Positions 20,085-32,496 of a stretch of DNA of 64,000 nt are shown here, piece by piece; position 1 is the first letter of the stretch, and each line of letters starts with the position of its first letter. Source of the stretch: Homalodisca vitripennis. Its lineage: Eukaryota > Arthropoda > Insecta > Hemiptera > Cicadellidae. Where the stretch lies: contig NW_025777944.1 in the NCBI RefSeq assembly GCF_021130785.1, positions 21,251 through 85,250 on the forward strand. Reading direction: 5' to 3'. A program made the position numbers and the translations under genes. The notes below the pieces were generated by a model. It had not been told where the DNA came from. It searched no databases and was given only the letters and a program-made list of their open reading frames with translations.

Positions 20085-21660
20085 GGGGAGGAGAACAAAC
20101 ATTGTTAGTACAATGTCAAGTCTAACCTCGTTATTCCGAATATCAGTTAGAGGGATAGCAAGCAACAACTGTCACAATCCATCCCCAGAGTAACACGATA
20201 TTCTATATCTCTGTACGGTCCCGTGCTCACTCTATACAATGTCAGCTTTAACCTCATTATTCAACAATATCAGTTAAGACAATGAAAGGCGGTAAATATT
20301 ATAATTCCTGTTTTGGACAACATAACATTACATACTCCTGAACCACGACTCTCCTTATTGTAGAGACCATCATGGTTAGTACAATGTCAACTCTAAATGT
20401 ATTATTTTAAAATATTTAATTAATTGCTAGTTACGTTATTTTTAAGCAATACAATCTATGAAATAAAACTAAAAATGTAATGAGGATAAATTTGTTGTAA
20501 AATACAAGAAAATTACAAGATTATAATACTTAGAAGTAAAATGCTCTAAATTACCCATTTTACATTATTTTAATTAAAAACACAAATTAAATTTCAAAAA
20601 TCACTTTTTTACAAGTTACCGTTTCAAATAAAGGTATTTAAAACGTCAAACCACAAAACTGACTCTCCAAAATATAAAAATAAAAATCAACAGTAGTACT
20701 TTTCTGACGTAAAAACTTAAAATAAATTAATTAATTCTCTGTAAAATTCAATAAACCCAGGTCGCAGAAGTATATAGTAGTACCTGCTAACATCTTTTTA
20801 CTTTTATTAACAAAATTATATTATCCTACATAACGCCAAATCTAGCATGAATACTCAACAACCCTTGACACTAGATACAGATTCTAAAATAAGAGAATGC
20901 TCTGTTAGCAGCCAAATTCTACCACCTCAACCCTATTCCGATCTTACAACCAATTTGTTATTTCAGGATATCAATTAGGACAATGTCAATCGGCAAACAT
21001 CACCATCCATCCTCTTAGTAAGGATACTATATTTTCGTACAATTCCACAACTTACTTTCAACATAAAAATTGCTAAGCATTTTTTGTACCCTAAGTACCC
21101 TAAGTCTAATCCCGTTATTTCAGGGTATCAATTAGGATGACGAAAATGGCAAATAAAATCACTATCCATCTCCCTAGAGTCAGTCATGCTATTACAATTT
21201 CATATCTACTTTCGTTATTTCAAGATATCAATTGATTAGAATGATACAATGGCAAATGTCACCATGTATCCCCCTTAGTAACACAATATTCTAATTCCTT
21301 GCTCATTTCCACATGCTCACACTTGGAGCCAAACACTGCTAGCACAACAATGCCAAATGTAACCTCGTTATTACAAGATATAAATTAGGATAGTGGTAAT
21401 ATTAAATATCACCATCAATCCTCTAAGTAACGCAGTATTATATATCCTTACACGTTTCAACAGTTTACTCAAGAGACAAACAATGTTTACACGACAGTGC
21501 CAAGTCTAACCTCATTATTTCAGGATATCCGTCAGGATAATGGGGAGCGACAACTGTCACTATTGACTATCCTTAGACTAACACAATATTTAATCTCTGA
21601 CTTCTGTTTATTCAGCACAGTTGATATTGATAGTTATGCTCTATCTAACTCTTTGTATGA
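20085..21660 (+). repeat. S2 satellite, ~148-bp unit (decayed)
   Basis: About eight diverged copies of a unit with ACAATGTCAAGTCTAACCTC, GTTATTTCAGGATATCAATTAG, CACCATCCATC and TAACACAATATTCT. Clear copies start near 20094, 20233, 20925, 21105, 21205, 21345 and 21487. A gap at about 20420-20900 holds unrelated AT-rich sequence. Three fresher copies of the same family are at 39066-39585. In both places S2 follows the H block. Confidence 0.85.
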
Positions 21661-21797
21661 AATCACTCAATTGCGTAACTAAGTATGAGAGTGGTATGAC
21701 TGAGTTAAAAAATTTAAGAGATATTCGCATGAAAACAGCACGTTTTGTTTGAAATACATTACCATTTTTTTTATGATTAGTCCAATCTAGTTTAGTT

Positions 21798-21835
<38 letters not shown>

Positions 21836-22511
21836 ATATATATATATATAGTATATATATATTGTATTAAGATTTGTTCTATATCCCCTGGCGAGATAAA
21901 CTCGTCAATCATATGCAATCCCACCCCACCAAGCCCAGTCCTAGTTACGCCATTAGAAACAAAAATAATTATCCAAAAACTGAGAACTAATTTGCTTTGT
22001 ATGGGTACAATACTCAATGTCTCATGAAATTAATAAAGGAATTTCTACTGAAAAAATTTACTGTTAGCCTTCTTTGTTAGTTTAAGGGTGGCGTGATGGG
22101 AGAGTATTTATAGGGTTCGTAATTTTAATCGTCAACTTTTCTCAATTATATTTTTTATTTGATACACTTATAATCAACCATCACATAAATAAGTGAAATG
22201 TAAATCACAGTCAAATAAACCAAGTACGATTTTTAGGCTGAAATTGACGACTTATAGTTAGCTCATTGAATAATACTGACATACTTTTAAAAAATATAAC
22301 CAAACTTCAAAAATAAAATTTAAATGTAAGTTTTAGCTGCCGTCAATTAAAATAATTTTAGGATTATAAATAGAGTGTGTTATAAGGAGAATGGAGAGTG
22401 GAACCTGTCACTGTTACAGACGCATAGCAGAGTAACTGATGAGATGCAGGAAATGAGAATGTCAGAGTTGCTAGATGAGTCTCCTACTGCGGTGTAATCA
22501 TCCTTCTCCGC
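21661..22511. other. spacer with TA microsatellite at 21801-21861
   Basis: No gene recognised. 22380-22500 is less AT-rich than its surroundings but closed in all frames within short distances. Confidence 0.55.
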
Positions 22512-23035
22512 TCGTACCCGTTAGCGTTCTCTCTGTACGAGTAATACTGTACCATTCTAGGTCAGTAGTTATCATCTTCTCTGTTCTTATTCGTCAGTGA
22601 TTCCTCTGTACGAGTAAAACTGGACTGTGTACCATTATATATCCGTACTAATTCTCAACACCATTCTTAATCGTTCACGTTCTCTCTGTACGAGTAATAC
22701 TGTACCATTCTAGGTCAGTAGTTATCATCTTCTCTGTTCTTATTCGTCAGTGATTCCTCTGTACGAGTAAAACTGGACTGTGTACCATTATATATCCGTA
22801 CTAATTCTCAACACCATTCTTAATCGTTCACCTTCTCTCTGTACGAGTAATACTGTACCATTCTAGGTCAGTAGTTATCATCTTCTCTGTTCTTATTCTT
22901 CAGTGATTCCTCTATACGAGTAAAACTGGACTGTGTACCATTATATATCCCGTACTAATTAACTCCATTCTTAACCGTTCACGTTCACGAGTAGTATTGT
23001 AATATGTACATTTTTAGGTCCTTACTGACCAATTC
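22512..23035 (+). repeat. S1 satellite block, 153-bp period (fresh)
   Basis: Three clean units with equivalent positions 22526, 22679 and 22832, an exact 153-bp step, then a decayed fourth. Each unit contains two related halves, both with CTCTGTACGAGTAA. The same family opens the window (1-640). Confidence 0.95.
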
Positions 23036-24324
23036 CTCTAATATAATTAATTATTAGCTTTTCTCTGTGCATCTTTAATGTATTTTAAAACTACCATATA
23101 CAATAAAATTTAGCCTCAACGAACTTCAGCTTGCAGTGTCGACAACTAACTGTATGAATGTCATTAAATTTGAATTATAAATTATGAATATTCATTATTT
23201 TTCCCCGAGTTCAAAATTACTCCTTTAAACCTTTTAATTGTTTTTCTACATACAAAATTTTATTGGACTTGAAAAATTTGGAAAAAGAATTGCCGATTCG
23301 GTCCTGCTTGTTCGTAAGATTAATACTTAGTAGATCATTTAGCGATTTACTTTTATTATACAGACGTGTGAGGTCACAATACTGTACGTAGACATTATGG
23401 AAATATGAATTTCATAAATTGAATTGTAAGAAAAACGTCACAGAGTATTTTAAACAGTAGGCTACAATTCGAATTGATTCTTTCAAATGTAAGCTAACTT
23501 ATTTAACGAATAATTTAAAACGATAAAATAGAATTAAAACGTTTACTTAAGCTTAGGCCTTAAAATCATAGACCAAATTGACTCAAAGAAGTGGTAATCT
23601 TAAAGATCATAGTTTACCGAACTGTCAGTTTGGTAGGATTTATGCGGCTAACTTTCTCTGAAGTTTATTAGCTTCCTTAGATAACGTCAAGGCGATCTTT
23701 AACGTCTCAATGGATTTGTGAATGATTACACTTTGGCTGTAAGAATCTTCATTTTCCTGAATAAATTAATTTCATTTTCTAACGTTTTTTTGTTATTTTT
23801 GCCCAGGGCATAGTACGCGTTCAGTTAGTATTGCTACTCGATAAGAACCGGCTTTAGTGAAACGATTTCTACCTATAGAATAACATTAAATCTCATAGAT
23901 CTTTATGCCTTTACTTTTGTCTTATTTTAAGGGTATATTAGGTATGCGTCCAAACGCTTTTTAGTTTTTAAGAGTATATTCTTTGAATACTTAAACTGTA
24001 AAGTTCGAAAAATTTTACATTTTTCCTGAACAACGTTAAAAAAAAATATGGTATAGGCTAGAAAACGTTTTGCTACGAATTTATTATATCTTTTATGATA
24101 TATCTCCCACAATTCTAAAATTAAGATTGTAAATTGCATTAAGTTTAACATTGCTCTTATTGGGATACAATGTCTCATGTAACATTGAAAACAAATTCAT
24201 AAAAATAAACTTTTAAATAACCATGTTATATGAAAACAAAAACTTAGACTAACTGACCGTTATATTCCTGATTAATCGGTACAACGAGTATTTAGAAGGG
24301 TTTTATAATATTCCTTACAATATA
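23036..24324 (+). other. D block (gamma)
   Basis: Matches 59451-60660 in delta, with the core at 23605-23780 (TAGTTTACCGAACTGTCAGTTT, TTTATGCGGCTAACTT, CTCAATGGATTTG). The minus strand has a frame ending SKEANKLQRKLAA then stop at the same point in both copies. Delta has one 1-bp deletion inside it. Coding status unproven. Confidence 0.65.
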
Positions 24325-25687
24325 AAAGGTGATTCAAAAAGAGCGCCGGTTTTGGAAAGACCGGTAAATTTTATTTTATCGGTTGGCAACAATGTTTGAC
24401 CTTGATTCTATTTCTGACGACATTCCGATTGATGACGCAGTTTATATTTCTCTCATTAGTGCATTCTGTGTCTAACCATGGAGAAGTTGACTTGTGGCGC
24501 AAACGAGTGTTTAATAGTTGAAACGTTTTATCAGAGTGGAGAGAGTTATGCGGCTACCGTTAGGCGACTTCGCGGTACTCTAGGACGTAATGAAGCCAAC
24601 GAATGAACCCACAGTTCGCAGACTCATGAAAAAGTTTCAGAAGAAACGGTTCAACAGTCGACTTCAAAAGTTCTGGACGTCGTCGTTGTGCCCGAATTGA
24701 ACAGAACATTGAGGTGGTTTGTGACAGTGTGGCTGTTAGTCCAGCGACATCAATACGTTGCCGTTCTCAACAATTGGGTTTTAAGATGTTCTTCTGTACG
24801 AAGAATTCTTCGGTACGATCTCAAATATCACCCCTATAAAATTCAGCTGACGCAACAATTGAAAGTGGCAGATCACCAGAAGAGACGACAGTTTGTTGAT
24901 TGGGTATTGAGAAATTCGCAGGAGGAAGAAAACTTCGCAATGAATATCATCTTCAGTGATGAAGCGCACTTCCAATTGAATGGATTTGTTAATAAACAGA
25001 ACTGCCGTATCTGGGGTTCAGAAAAACCCTCGCATGATTAACGAAAGGGAAATGTATCCACAACGAGTGGACAGTTTGGTGCGGCTTTTGGTCGGGCGGC
25101 GTCATCGGCCCTTATTTTTTTTGAAGATCAGGAAGGGCAAGCTGGGACAGTGAATGGAGATCGATACCGTACGATGATTAGGGAGTTTTTGTGGGCCTCA
25201 TTTGGATAACATAGACATTGACCAGTTGTGGTTTCAGCAGGATGGTGCCACCTGCCACGCTTGCCCGTGAAACAATTGTGTTGCTCCGTGACCGCTTTCA
25301 GGATCGCGTCATTTCTCGTAATTCTGACCATCAATGGCCACCAAGGTCGTGTGACTTAACACCTTGTGACTTTCATCTTTGGGGTTATCTAAAGTCATTA
25401 GTTTATGCCAATAAAACCCCGAACCATCAATGAGTTGAAAGAGGAAATTCGACGGGTTGTCGGCCAAATTGAAGTGGAAACTTGCCGTTGCAGAAGAAAT
25501 GGCTAATTTCATGGACAGAGTTGTTGCGTGCTAGCGTAGCAGAGGAGGACACATGCATGACATTATTTTTCATACATGAAATCGGAAGGTTAGATGAACA
25601 TATTTATGTATTTGATTTCAGATTTTCATTAAAATAAATCTCTTTAATTTGATATATCAAAACCGGCGCTCTTTTTGAATCACCATA
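24325..25687 (+). mobile_element. mariner-type transposon, full length but dead
   Basis: Perfect 27-bp inverted repeats at 24328-24354 and 25658-25684, starting GGTGATTCAAAAAGAGCGCC, within a TA-rich setting. The interior is a frame-broken transposase. Length is about 1.36 kb, normal for the group. It shares the GGTGATTCA end core with the element at 10799. It is inserted just after the D block of gamma. Delta lacks it. Confidence 0.93.
24478..25579 (+). pseudogene. DD41D mariner-type transposase, frameshifted
   Basis: It opens at ATG 24478 (MEKLTCGANECLIVETFYQS) with a helix-turn-helix-like region, breaks at a stop near 24604, then runs open over 24688-25041. That piece carries SVRRILRYDLKYHPYKIQL and the first catalytic Asp in IIFSDEAHFQLNG. 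Later pieces are VIGPYFFED (about 25105), LWFQQDGATCH (second Asp, about 25240) and WPPRSCDLTPCDFHLWGYL (third Asp, about 25363). My count gives 41 residues between the second and third Asp after allowing one indel. The likely stop is TGA at 25577. At least three frame changes make it inactive. In working relatives the protein cuts the element out and inserts it at TA. Confidence 0.9.
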
Positions 25688-25718
25688 TATATATTACAAT
25701 ATATACACAATATATATT

Positions 25719-26396
25719 ATGAATTCTGTAAAGCCAAGTCTTAAATGGTTAATACCCTTAAGTAAAAACTATTAAGTAATATATATATATACTAGCTGTT
25801 TCCCGCGGCTTCGCACGCTTTTTCGTAAGTTTTGCCCGCGTATGAGCATTTCTGGTTGAAGTAAATTATATTTTCCAACCCCGATGTAGAATTTACCTTG
25901 ATGACACGGATCAAGAAAATATGTCAAAAATGTATTGTACATGCATAATGTATTTTATTACAAAGTGGTCTACCACTCAACCTATAAGTTCAACCAAAAA
26001 TTTAGTTTAGACAATTATACATCATAACTTAGCGCCTTCAAATAGTGTTTCACTGTTTAATATACGTATCTATCTCGTAATTGCAGGTTATAATGTGCAG
26101 GCGCTTTGAAAACTTTCTTCATTTTATTCGTTTATATTCACGACATAAGCGAATAATTCAGATAATAACTATCCTATCTTCTAAGTTAGAACTAAATTAC
26201 GGATACATGTGAAATTTGATTGAAAATTGGTTCAGTCGTTTTGGAGTTTATTGGCAACATACATCGTGACTACTCAAGATTTTTATATATATAAGATATA
26301 TATATATATTACAATATATATATATATATATATATTATTATTATTATATAAATTATTATTACAGTATATATATATTACAATATATATATATATATA

Positions 26397-26444
<48 letters not shown>

Positions 26445-26503
26445 ACTTAATAGTTTTTACTTAAGGGTATTAACCATTTAAGACTTGGCTTTACAGAATT
26501 CAT
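25719..26503. repeat. perfect 61-bp inverted repeat pair
   Basis: The left arm 25719-25779 (from ATGAATTCTGTAAAGCCAAG) and right arm 26443-26503 are exact reverse complements over about 61 bp, separated by about 660 bp holding an RTE-like tail and TA runs. Perfect arms contrast with the decay around them. It could be a fold-back element, a recent inverted duplication, or an assembly fold-back. Confidence 0.9.
25792..26290 (+). mobile_element. probable RTE-like LINE tail or SINE
   Basis: It starts ACTAGCTGTTTCCCGCGGCT followed by TCGCACGC, a stretch very common at insect RTE-derived or SINE repeats. It carries a TTGGTTCAGTCGTTTTGGAG motif near the end and runs into a TA microsatellite, as RTE 3' ends do. 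No protein domain. Family named from memory only. Confidence 0.45.
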
Positions 26504-27950
26504 TTTTGTTACACCTACTTACTCTAGAGTTAGGCATTTAATAAACAGACACTCTGAAGGAATTTCATATTAGTCTGCTTATTAAATCTTCCATCTCAAA
26601 GAAAACTCGTAAATCCTGCTAGATACATTTAAGAATATTGCTAACTAAATTAGTTTCACAACATGGAATCTGTTATTACGTTTCCAACATATATTCTTCA
26701 TTCTATTAACTGTATAATTTGCTAAATATCATCTCGGTGAATTTATGTTCTCAAATAAATATATTATGTATACGAACAAATTCGTTCCAATTCATTACTT
26801 ACGCAACTGAAGGTGTTGGAATTCATTTATGAAGCGTAATATGCTACCATTTAATCAAATTAAAAGGATTCTACTTTGGAACTGTACTTTCCCTGCTTAT
26901 TAGATAGGGTGAAAAATGGACCTCACCAACCAGAAATACAAAATTATCAATTTATGAAAACATAATACCACTAATATCATGTTTGAGTGTAGCATCAACA
27001 AAGTAACTTTCTTTATTATTTCTAATTCATCCTTGGCTTTTGGTAAACCCAATAAATGTGGACACTTTCTCCTGAACAGTCAAAACAGAAATCTCGATGC
27101 TGAGGTACGATATGTGTGATAGAGTAGAGCTGATCGATCTCAGGTGAGAAGGCCGAATCAATATAGAATCATGCAAAAGGAAGTATAGGAACAAGGCCTC
27201 TGTCATTATACCAAATCTGTGTCATGTAAAAACCATGCATAATCTTCGTAACGTACCCTACTGTTGACGTATTCACAATAAATAACAATTTGTACTAAGG
27301 ATATTTTTCTCAGTTATTCATTATTAATATAACTTAGTGTACTATTGATATAAAAGTAGTTTTTGCTATTTTAACTTTCAAAATATTGAGATACTATTTT
27401 ACCAGTTTATTTTGAAATATTCTATATTTATTTTATTAGTTTTATGACTTGATTAAACTACCCAAAACCATCCTCATAATATTCTTTTAATTTTCAAATT
27501 TCACAAAGTTTTATATTGATTATCTTTGTGAATGAACGGGTGCATCGCTTTGAATGCAAATTGTTATTTTTGGAGTAAACGATTCGTATATTTTTATATT
27601 ATTTTAAAGTTAATCCCTATTTTGATAACAGATTTTTATTAATAGTAGTCCAAAAAGACATTTTTTTAATTATCCAAACCCCTCATTAGGAAAGCATTTT
27701 TAATATCATTGCCACACGTTTTAGACAGAACGAAAAATCAATAATTTAGAACCAAACTGCACTTAGTTCTTTAAACGCACGTAAAATTCAGTTTTAAACA
27801 ATGTACAATATAAATTTAAAACATATTTGATATATTCCTTGAATGAAATTGAATAGGCAGATCATCGGTTACAAATATCAATAAATAACTTGTTTATGTT
27901 TCACGTTAATGTTTTTTTTAGTAGCGGTATAATATGTATGACCCTGTTGT
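26504..27950. other. AT-rich spacer, nothing recognised
   Basis: No reading frame, repeat end or paralogous match that I can support. Confidence 0.55.
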
Positions 27951-28500
27951 GATATAATTAATATAACTTTTGTTCCACCTTTACTGTCGAATTTTCGGTG
28001 CTACGTTACATTATCGATAAAATATTTCACCGGCAATATTCCCCACAGATGGAATATGAAATAATTAAGAATATACGACATATTTGGGAATATACAATGC
28101 TGTATTTTAGATATAATTTAATCCTGGTAGATACCAAAGGGCACCAGGATAATTTATTTCACCAGTAGTACTTATTTCCCATAGATGTATTAGGAGGAAG
28201 GCAGCAAAGCAAAAGCTCCTTTATGAAGCTCTACGCCATGAGGTTGGAACTAAATTGATCAATTCGCTTCCTCTTGGTATACGTAAGGAACTCAGGGAAC
28301 TAATAACATGTACTAAGAGGTACAAGGATAATTTATTCCACCCACAGTATTCCCTAAAGATCTATTATATAAGAAGAGAATGGACAATATACGAGATACC
28401 CGGTGACATATAATAATATAGTTGAATAAGGAATGTGAATATAATCTCCTGGTCGATCAAAATTCTGTATCTGCTTAAGTTTTCCTATCAATCATTATTT
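27951..28500 (+). other. island 1-related copies (gamma)
   Basis: Three partial island 1 relatives in a row: about 28018-28135 (CAATATTCCCCACAGATGGA), about 28135-28200 (weak), and 28327-28462 (AATATACGAGATACCCGGTG). Compared with alpha the last copy keeps length but changes many codons in the minus frame, so it looks non-coding or dead. Confidence 0.55.
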
Positions 28501-29270
28501 GTATGAGTTATTAAGTTATTTTTTTAATGATTTGTTCACGATTTATAGATCACCAATATTCTAATAATTAATTAAACTATTCAAACTTCATTTGGTACCG
28601 CACAAAATATAGATATGTGTTTTTCTGATGTGGAGTCAAACGGTTTTTGATTAACTATGATTAAACCGTACTCATTTTAACTTGTTCACCTGTTCAACAA
28701 TTTCTACTGAAAACCTCATATCCATAGGTTTGGGTTTTAGACCATTTAAAGGTTTTGTTTGTAAACTTCCCTTGACTACCTTATTTTAGAGTAGGGAAGG
28801 TAATAACATGACTATGGAAGAGTTTGGAAGCTTCCTTATATAAATTTCTACTCATTATTTTAAAGTCTATTTTTACTAGGGTTAATAGTAAATTGAAGTT
28901 AAATGTACCGTAAAGCAATTTTCAGCGCTACTTAACACACAATAACAGGGTAAAAATGTTAAACATATAAAATCACCGTAATTATTGCTTTTATACATAT
29001 TATAAAACCATTCAAGTTTTAAATAACGATGATTTTGTTCGGACAAACCCTTACGACTCGAGAGAAACTCTGATTGTTCCACTTTACACTAAAAGCCCTC
29101 TTCACCTTATGATAGGTAACAATGTCTCTGCGTTGTAATATTTCCTGGCTATGATATTTATTTTCGATTCTGAAGAATATTCAATAATGAAATAACATCC
29201 GTTATCGAGAGAAATTCTTCATTTCCAACTTATAAAGAGCAACATTATATCACTTTACTTTAATGGTAAT
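28501..29270 (+). other. island 2 block with long flank (gamma)
   Basis: It aligns with delta 61150-61990 almost throughout: GATGTGGAGTCAAA (28629; delta 61309), TCCATAGGTTTGGGTT, GACCATTTAAAGGTTTTGTTT, and island 2 at 29070-29147. No frame open in both copies. Confidence 0.7.
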
Positions 29271-29382
29271 TAACTGCAGATGTTAGATATTAACCCAAAT
29301 AATTATTTAAAATTTGTTGATGTCAGTATCTACAACCACGTAAAAGTTACAACTCATTATTTTGGAGTATCAGTATTTTATA

Positions 29383-29385
<3 letters not shown>

Positions 29386-29454
<69 letters not shown>
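29386..29454. repeat. (TG)n microsatellite
   Basis: A pure TG run ending GGGCGCGCGC. Frames through it are artefacts. Confidence 0.98.
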
Positions 29455-29456
<2 letters not shown>

Positions 29457-30112
29457 CGCGCGCAATTACAAGGTATATAGCAATTAGGTAAATCAATGGC
29501 AATTTAAATAACACTGAGTAGTAGGAAAACACCCTAATGTCCAAAATCTGATACTCAATTAATTTGTAATAACATTATAAGTTTTAAAGCAGTTATGGAC
29601 AAAAGGTTTGAGTATTTTCCCAATTAATGATACCTTTTAATCCATTTTGAAAAGGGATTTACTTTACATAAGAAGAAGACGATTTTAAAGTTTTTATTTT
29701 TAATTTGATAATCTACCTACGATTCAATTATTATATCTAACTGAAGTACATTATATACACATGATATCAATAAAAATAACTATTAATTATCCAAAACACT
29801 AAAAGTTTATAAATGAGTTATTTTTGACTCTATTCTTCGGCTCTTTTTGGTATATAAAACAGTTTTGTAGGTGTTTAGTTCACAAAGAGATACAAATAAA
29901 ATTATAAAACTAGAGATCCTGACTCGGAGGACCAATATTTTTCGTGGAGAAAGACAAATCCGGTTTGGAGTCAAAATGTTAAGTTCACAAAGAGATACAA
30001 ATAAAATTAAGATATGGAGACATCCGTAGATGGAAGGATGGGTGGGACATGAGGTATAATGGGTGCATTTGAGGATAGATGTCAAATCACTGATGTTGAT
30101 CTTGCTTCTTAC
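29455..30112. other. spacer with a 27-bp direct repeat
   Basis: GTTCACAAAGAGATACAAATAAAATTA occurs at 29877-29903 and 29983-30009, 106 bp apart. No gene is seen until the candidate exon that ends at 30113. Confidence 0.7.
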
Positions 30113-30282
30113 CTCGCTTCATTTCAAGGGGGGGAGGCACTTCCAGCTCGGCCAGGGCCTCTAGTGCAGTGTGATCACTTTCAATGGCATCGGAACGGAA
30201 TGTAGAAGAACGAGTGTAGAGAGGAACCATCACGAGGGGTAAGCTACTGCCATGGTCCTCCTCCGACTGGAGCAACGAGACA
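30113..30282 (-). CDS. candidate internal coding exon, unknown product
   Basis: On the minus strand a pyrimidine-rich tract ends in TTGTATAG (acceptor, exon from 30282). The exon closes with the strong donor AGCGAG/GTAAGA (30113/30112). Between them 56 whole codons are open, with one spare base at each end, so both introns have the same phase. The peptide includes LLQSEEDHGSSLPLVMVPLY and later ESDHTALEALAELEVPPPL: acidic and proline-rich, with no domain that I recognise. The base composition is clearly less AT-rich than its surroundings, as expected of coding DNA. No partner exon was found in the window, and the other units lack it. It could also be a retroposed fragment. Frame and splice sites are seen; function is unknown. 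Confidence 0.5.
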
Positions 30283-30329
30283 CTATACAATGAATACGAG
30301 AAAAGAGGGCAAAGAGCGACACTTCCACT

Positions 30330-30930
30330 ACCGCGAGAAAAAAGGGGTGAGCTATTTTAAAGATATTTTCTATTTGTGCATAACAATAGGCTGTTGACTC
30401 AACTCCATTTTAGTTTCTGAATATTTGGCCCCATATTTTAGTGACACATTAAGAGTAATTTTCAATACACTTATATACGTTTTCTTATCCTAATTATTTT
30501 TCAAATTCGTATTAAAATATTTTGCCTTAACTAAGATATATTTCTTTTGGTGCAATATTAATAGCAGTATTAAAACCATATGACACGATTAAATGTTTTT
30601 CCTGCCAATACTTTGGTTTGAATGTACTAGAGCAAAAATCATTTTAGAAAAAGAGTATATTTTCTTGTTTTTAACACTTCTGATGGCCTCTCATTTTGAC
30701 CTCCACCCAAATTAGCACTGCTGTCGACAGATTTCTTTCGTGGGGTAAAATCCTCTATTAAATTCTAGGAAAACCAGATATGTTACATATAATTCAAGGT
30801 AGCTCTTGGCTCCTAAATAACTTACTCGTATATAATTTAAGTACTGTAAGTTAACTATACGTTTCAAAACAGAGCAATGTTTCATAATATTTTAAAGTGT
30901 ATCTAAACACTTAGAAGGAATTGGCAGTAT
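30330..30930. other. AT-rich spacer, nothing recognised
   Basis: No supported feature. Confidence 0.55.
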
Positions 30931-31420
30931 TTTGTATTGTTACTAAATCCTCTCCGGCGTAGGCTGTTTGTCAAAATAATTGGGTACCAATTTATAAAAG
31001 ACAAAACTGGAGAAACAGAACACCGTTCAAGCGAGCTCAATAGGATATCAAAGGGATTTTCCAACTAACGAACATCTTACATGGATCAGTTCAGGATTAG
31101 AAAAGCAAACAGTCGACTTTTGCAACTGTTTCTTTGGACGTATACACAGTTATCTCATTTTCGATATCAGGTTACGTAGACACTTTCTGTTTAAAGGCAT
31201 GTGTATTGGTAGTACTTTTTCAAATTACAGAATGATTGATTTTGTTCAAACTTTGTAATAATTTCTTTCTAATAAACTTTATCAATAAAACTGTAAATGT
31301 CATGTATCACCTTTGAATTAAGTTGCTGAATGTCTCAAAACCAACCTCAGAATATTTTTAATTCTAATTAACCCAACACACTAAAATAGTTTATTTAACA
31401 CATGAAAGATAAATACATAT
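30931..31420 (-). other. J block, gamma copy
   Basis: It shares AGACAAAAC-GGAGAAAC (31000; beta 50546), CTAACGAACATCTTAC and GATCAGTTCAGGATTAGAAA with the alpha and beta copies. The minus frame has a stop (TGA) after the KSL motif, so this copy is closed. Confidence 0.6.
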
Positions 31421-32432
31421 AATCAAAGAACTAACTTCTGTAATTTTCAAAATCCTGGCCATGAGCATTTAAATCGATCGTTTTATCTTTATTGGGTATT
31501 TTATTAAAATAATTTCCAGATTTTTGTGGCAATTTAAGGTATCTAAACTACTGTTTTACAAGCGAAAATAGTAATTGCTCTAAAACACGCTTGCACTGTA
31601 GATGTGTCTGTTGTAGATTTTAAATACAACCGATATAAGGGCACTGCTTCCAAAGTTTTGATTTTAATTTTAGGAGAATATTTTTCTAAAGTGAAAAAGT
31701 GAACGTATTATGTGGCAAGATATGTCAAGATATAGTTCATATGTAGACTTTAAATTTCATCTGTTTATCTTTCCGCAGGACATCTCGATAATGAAATGGA
31801 TTTTAAATTTGCATGCAAACTCAGAGAAGCCTTGTTGCGACACGTGGTGTGCGTACTTCTTTCTATATTGTATATGTTTGAATGGTTAATCTAAAATCTC
31901 GAGGGCTTATTTTAAACAGCCTGTATATCTAAATGTGTTCCATTTGGTCATAGGGCTGGTTTTCTATTAATATTAAACATAATATATAATATAATAAATA
32001 CAGGTGTTACTGGAAAGAGGTTACAGTATTTTGTGAGATAGGTTATACATGCATACTAGTATAAAGGATTTAACTGTTTAACGCGTAGAGAAAGGGGGAT
32101 AGAAGTATCTCGAGATGAGTTCAAATATAATGTCCTGTTACGCCACTTAAAAGTATTGGGTTAGTAACAATCATCTGTGACTCAATTAACCAATCAACTA
32201 ATAGGTGTTGACATCGATGATTAAATTCTGTCCCTGAATTATAGTTGGTTCTTTTTTACTATAACTTCGTTTATATTACTTTTTTTAGCTAGAAGTAAGT
32301 CTATTAGGTTCAATAAGCGCAACAACTTATATCTTATAAGATGGCATGCATTTATAGTTGAAAAGTTATTAAAAGGCGATTTCAATACTGGCTTTGATTT
32401 GAGAATTATGCTGCTTTAATCTGCAACTTTAA

Positions 32433-32433
<1 letters not shown>
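31421..32433. other. AT-rich spacer
   Basis: Nothing coding. A short motif (ATCTTTCCGCAGGACATCTC near 31769) resembles CTGTCCATAGGACATCTGGA at about 45268, perhaps an old shared repeat. Confidence 0.45.

Positions 32434-32491
<58 letters not shown>
32434..32491. repeat. TA microsatellite
   Basis: Pure TA run. Confidence 0.97.

Positions 32492-32496
<5 letters not shown>

Noticed and set aside
20085..21660. Gene-like open frames at 19884-20168 and 21497-21682
   Set aside because: They lie on decayed S2 units and are not shared by the fresh array.
29280..29544. Val-Cys and Thr-His repeat frames on both strands
   Set aside because: Direct translations of the (TG)n tract.
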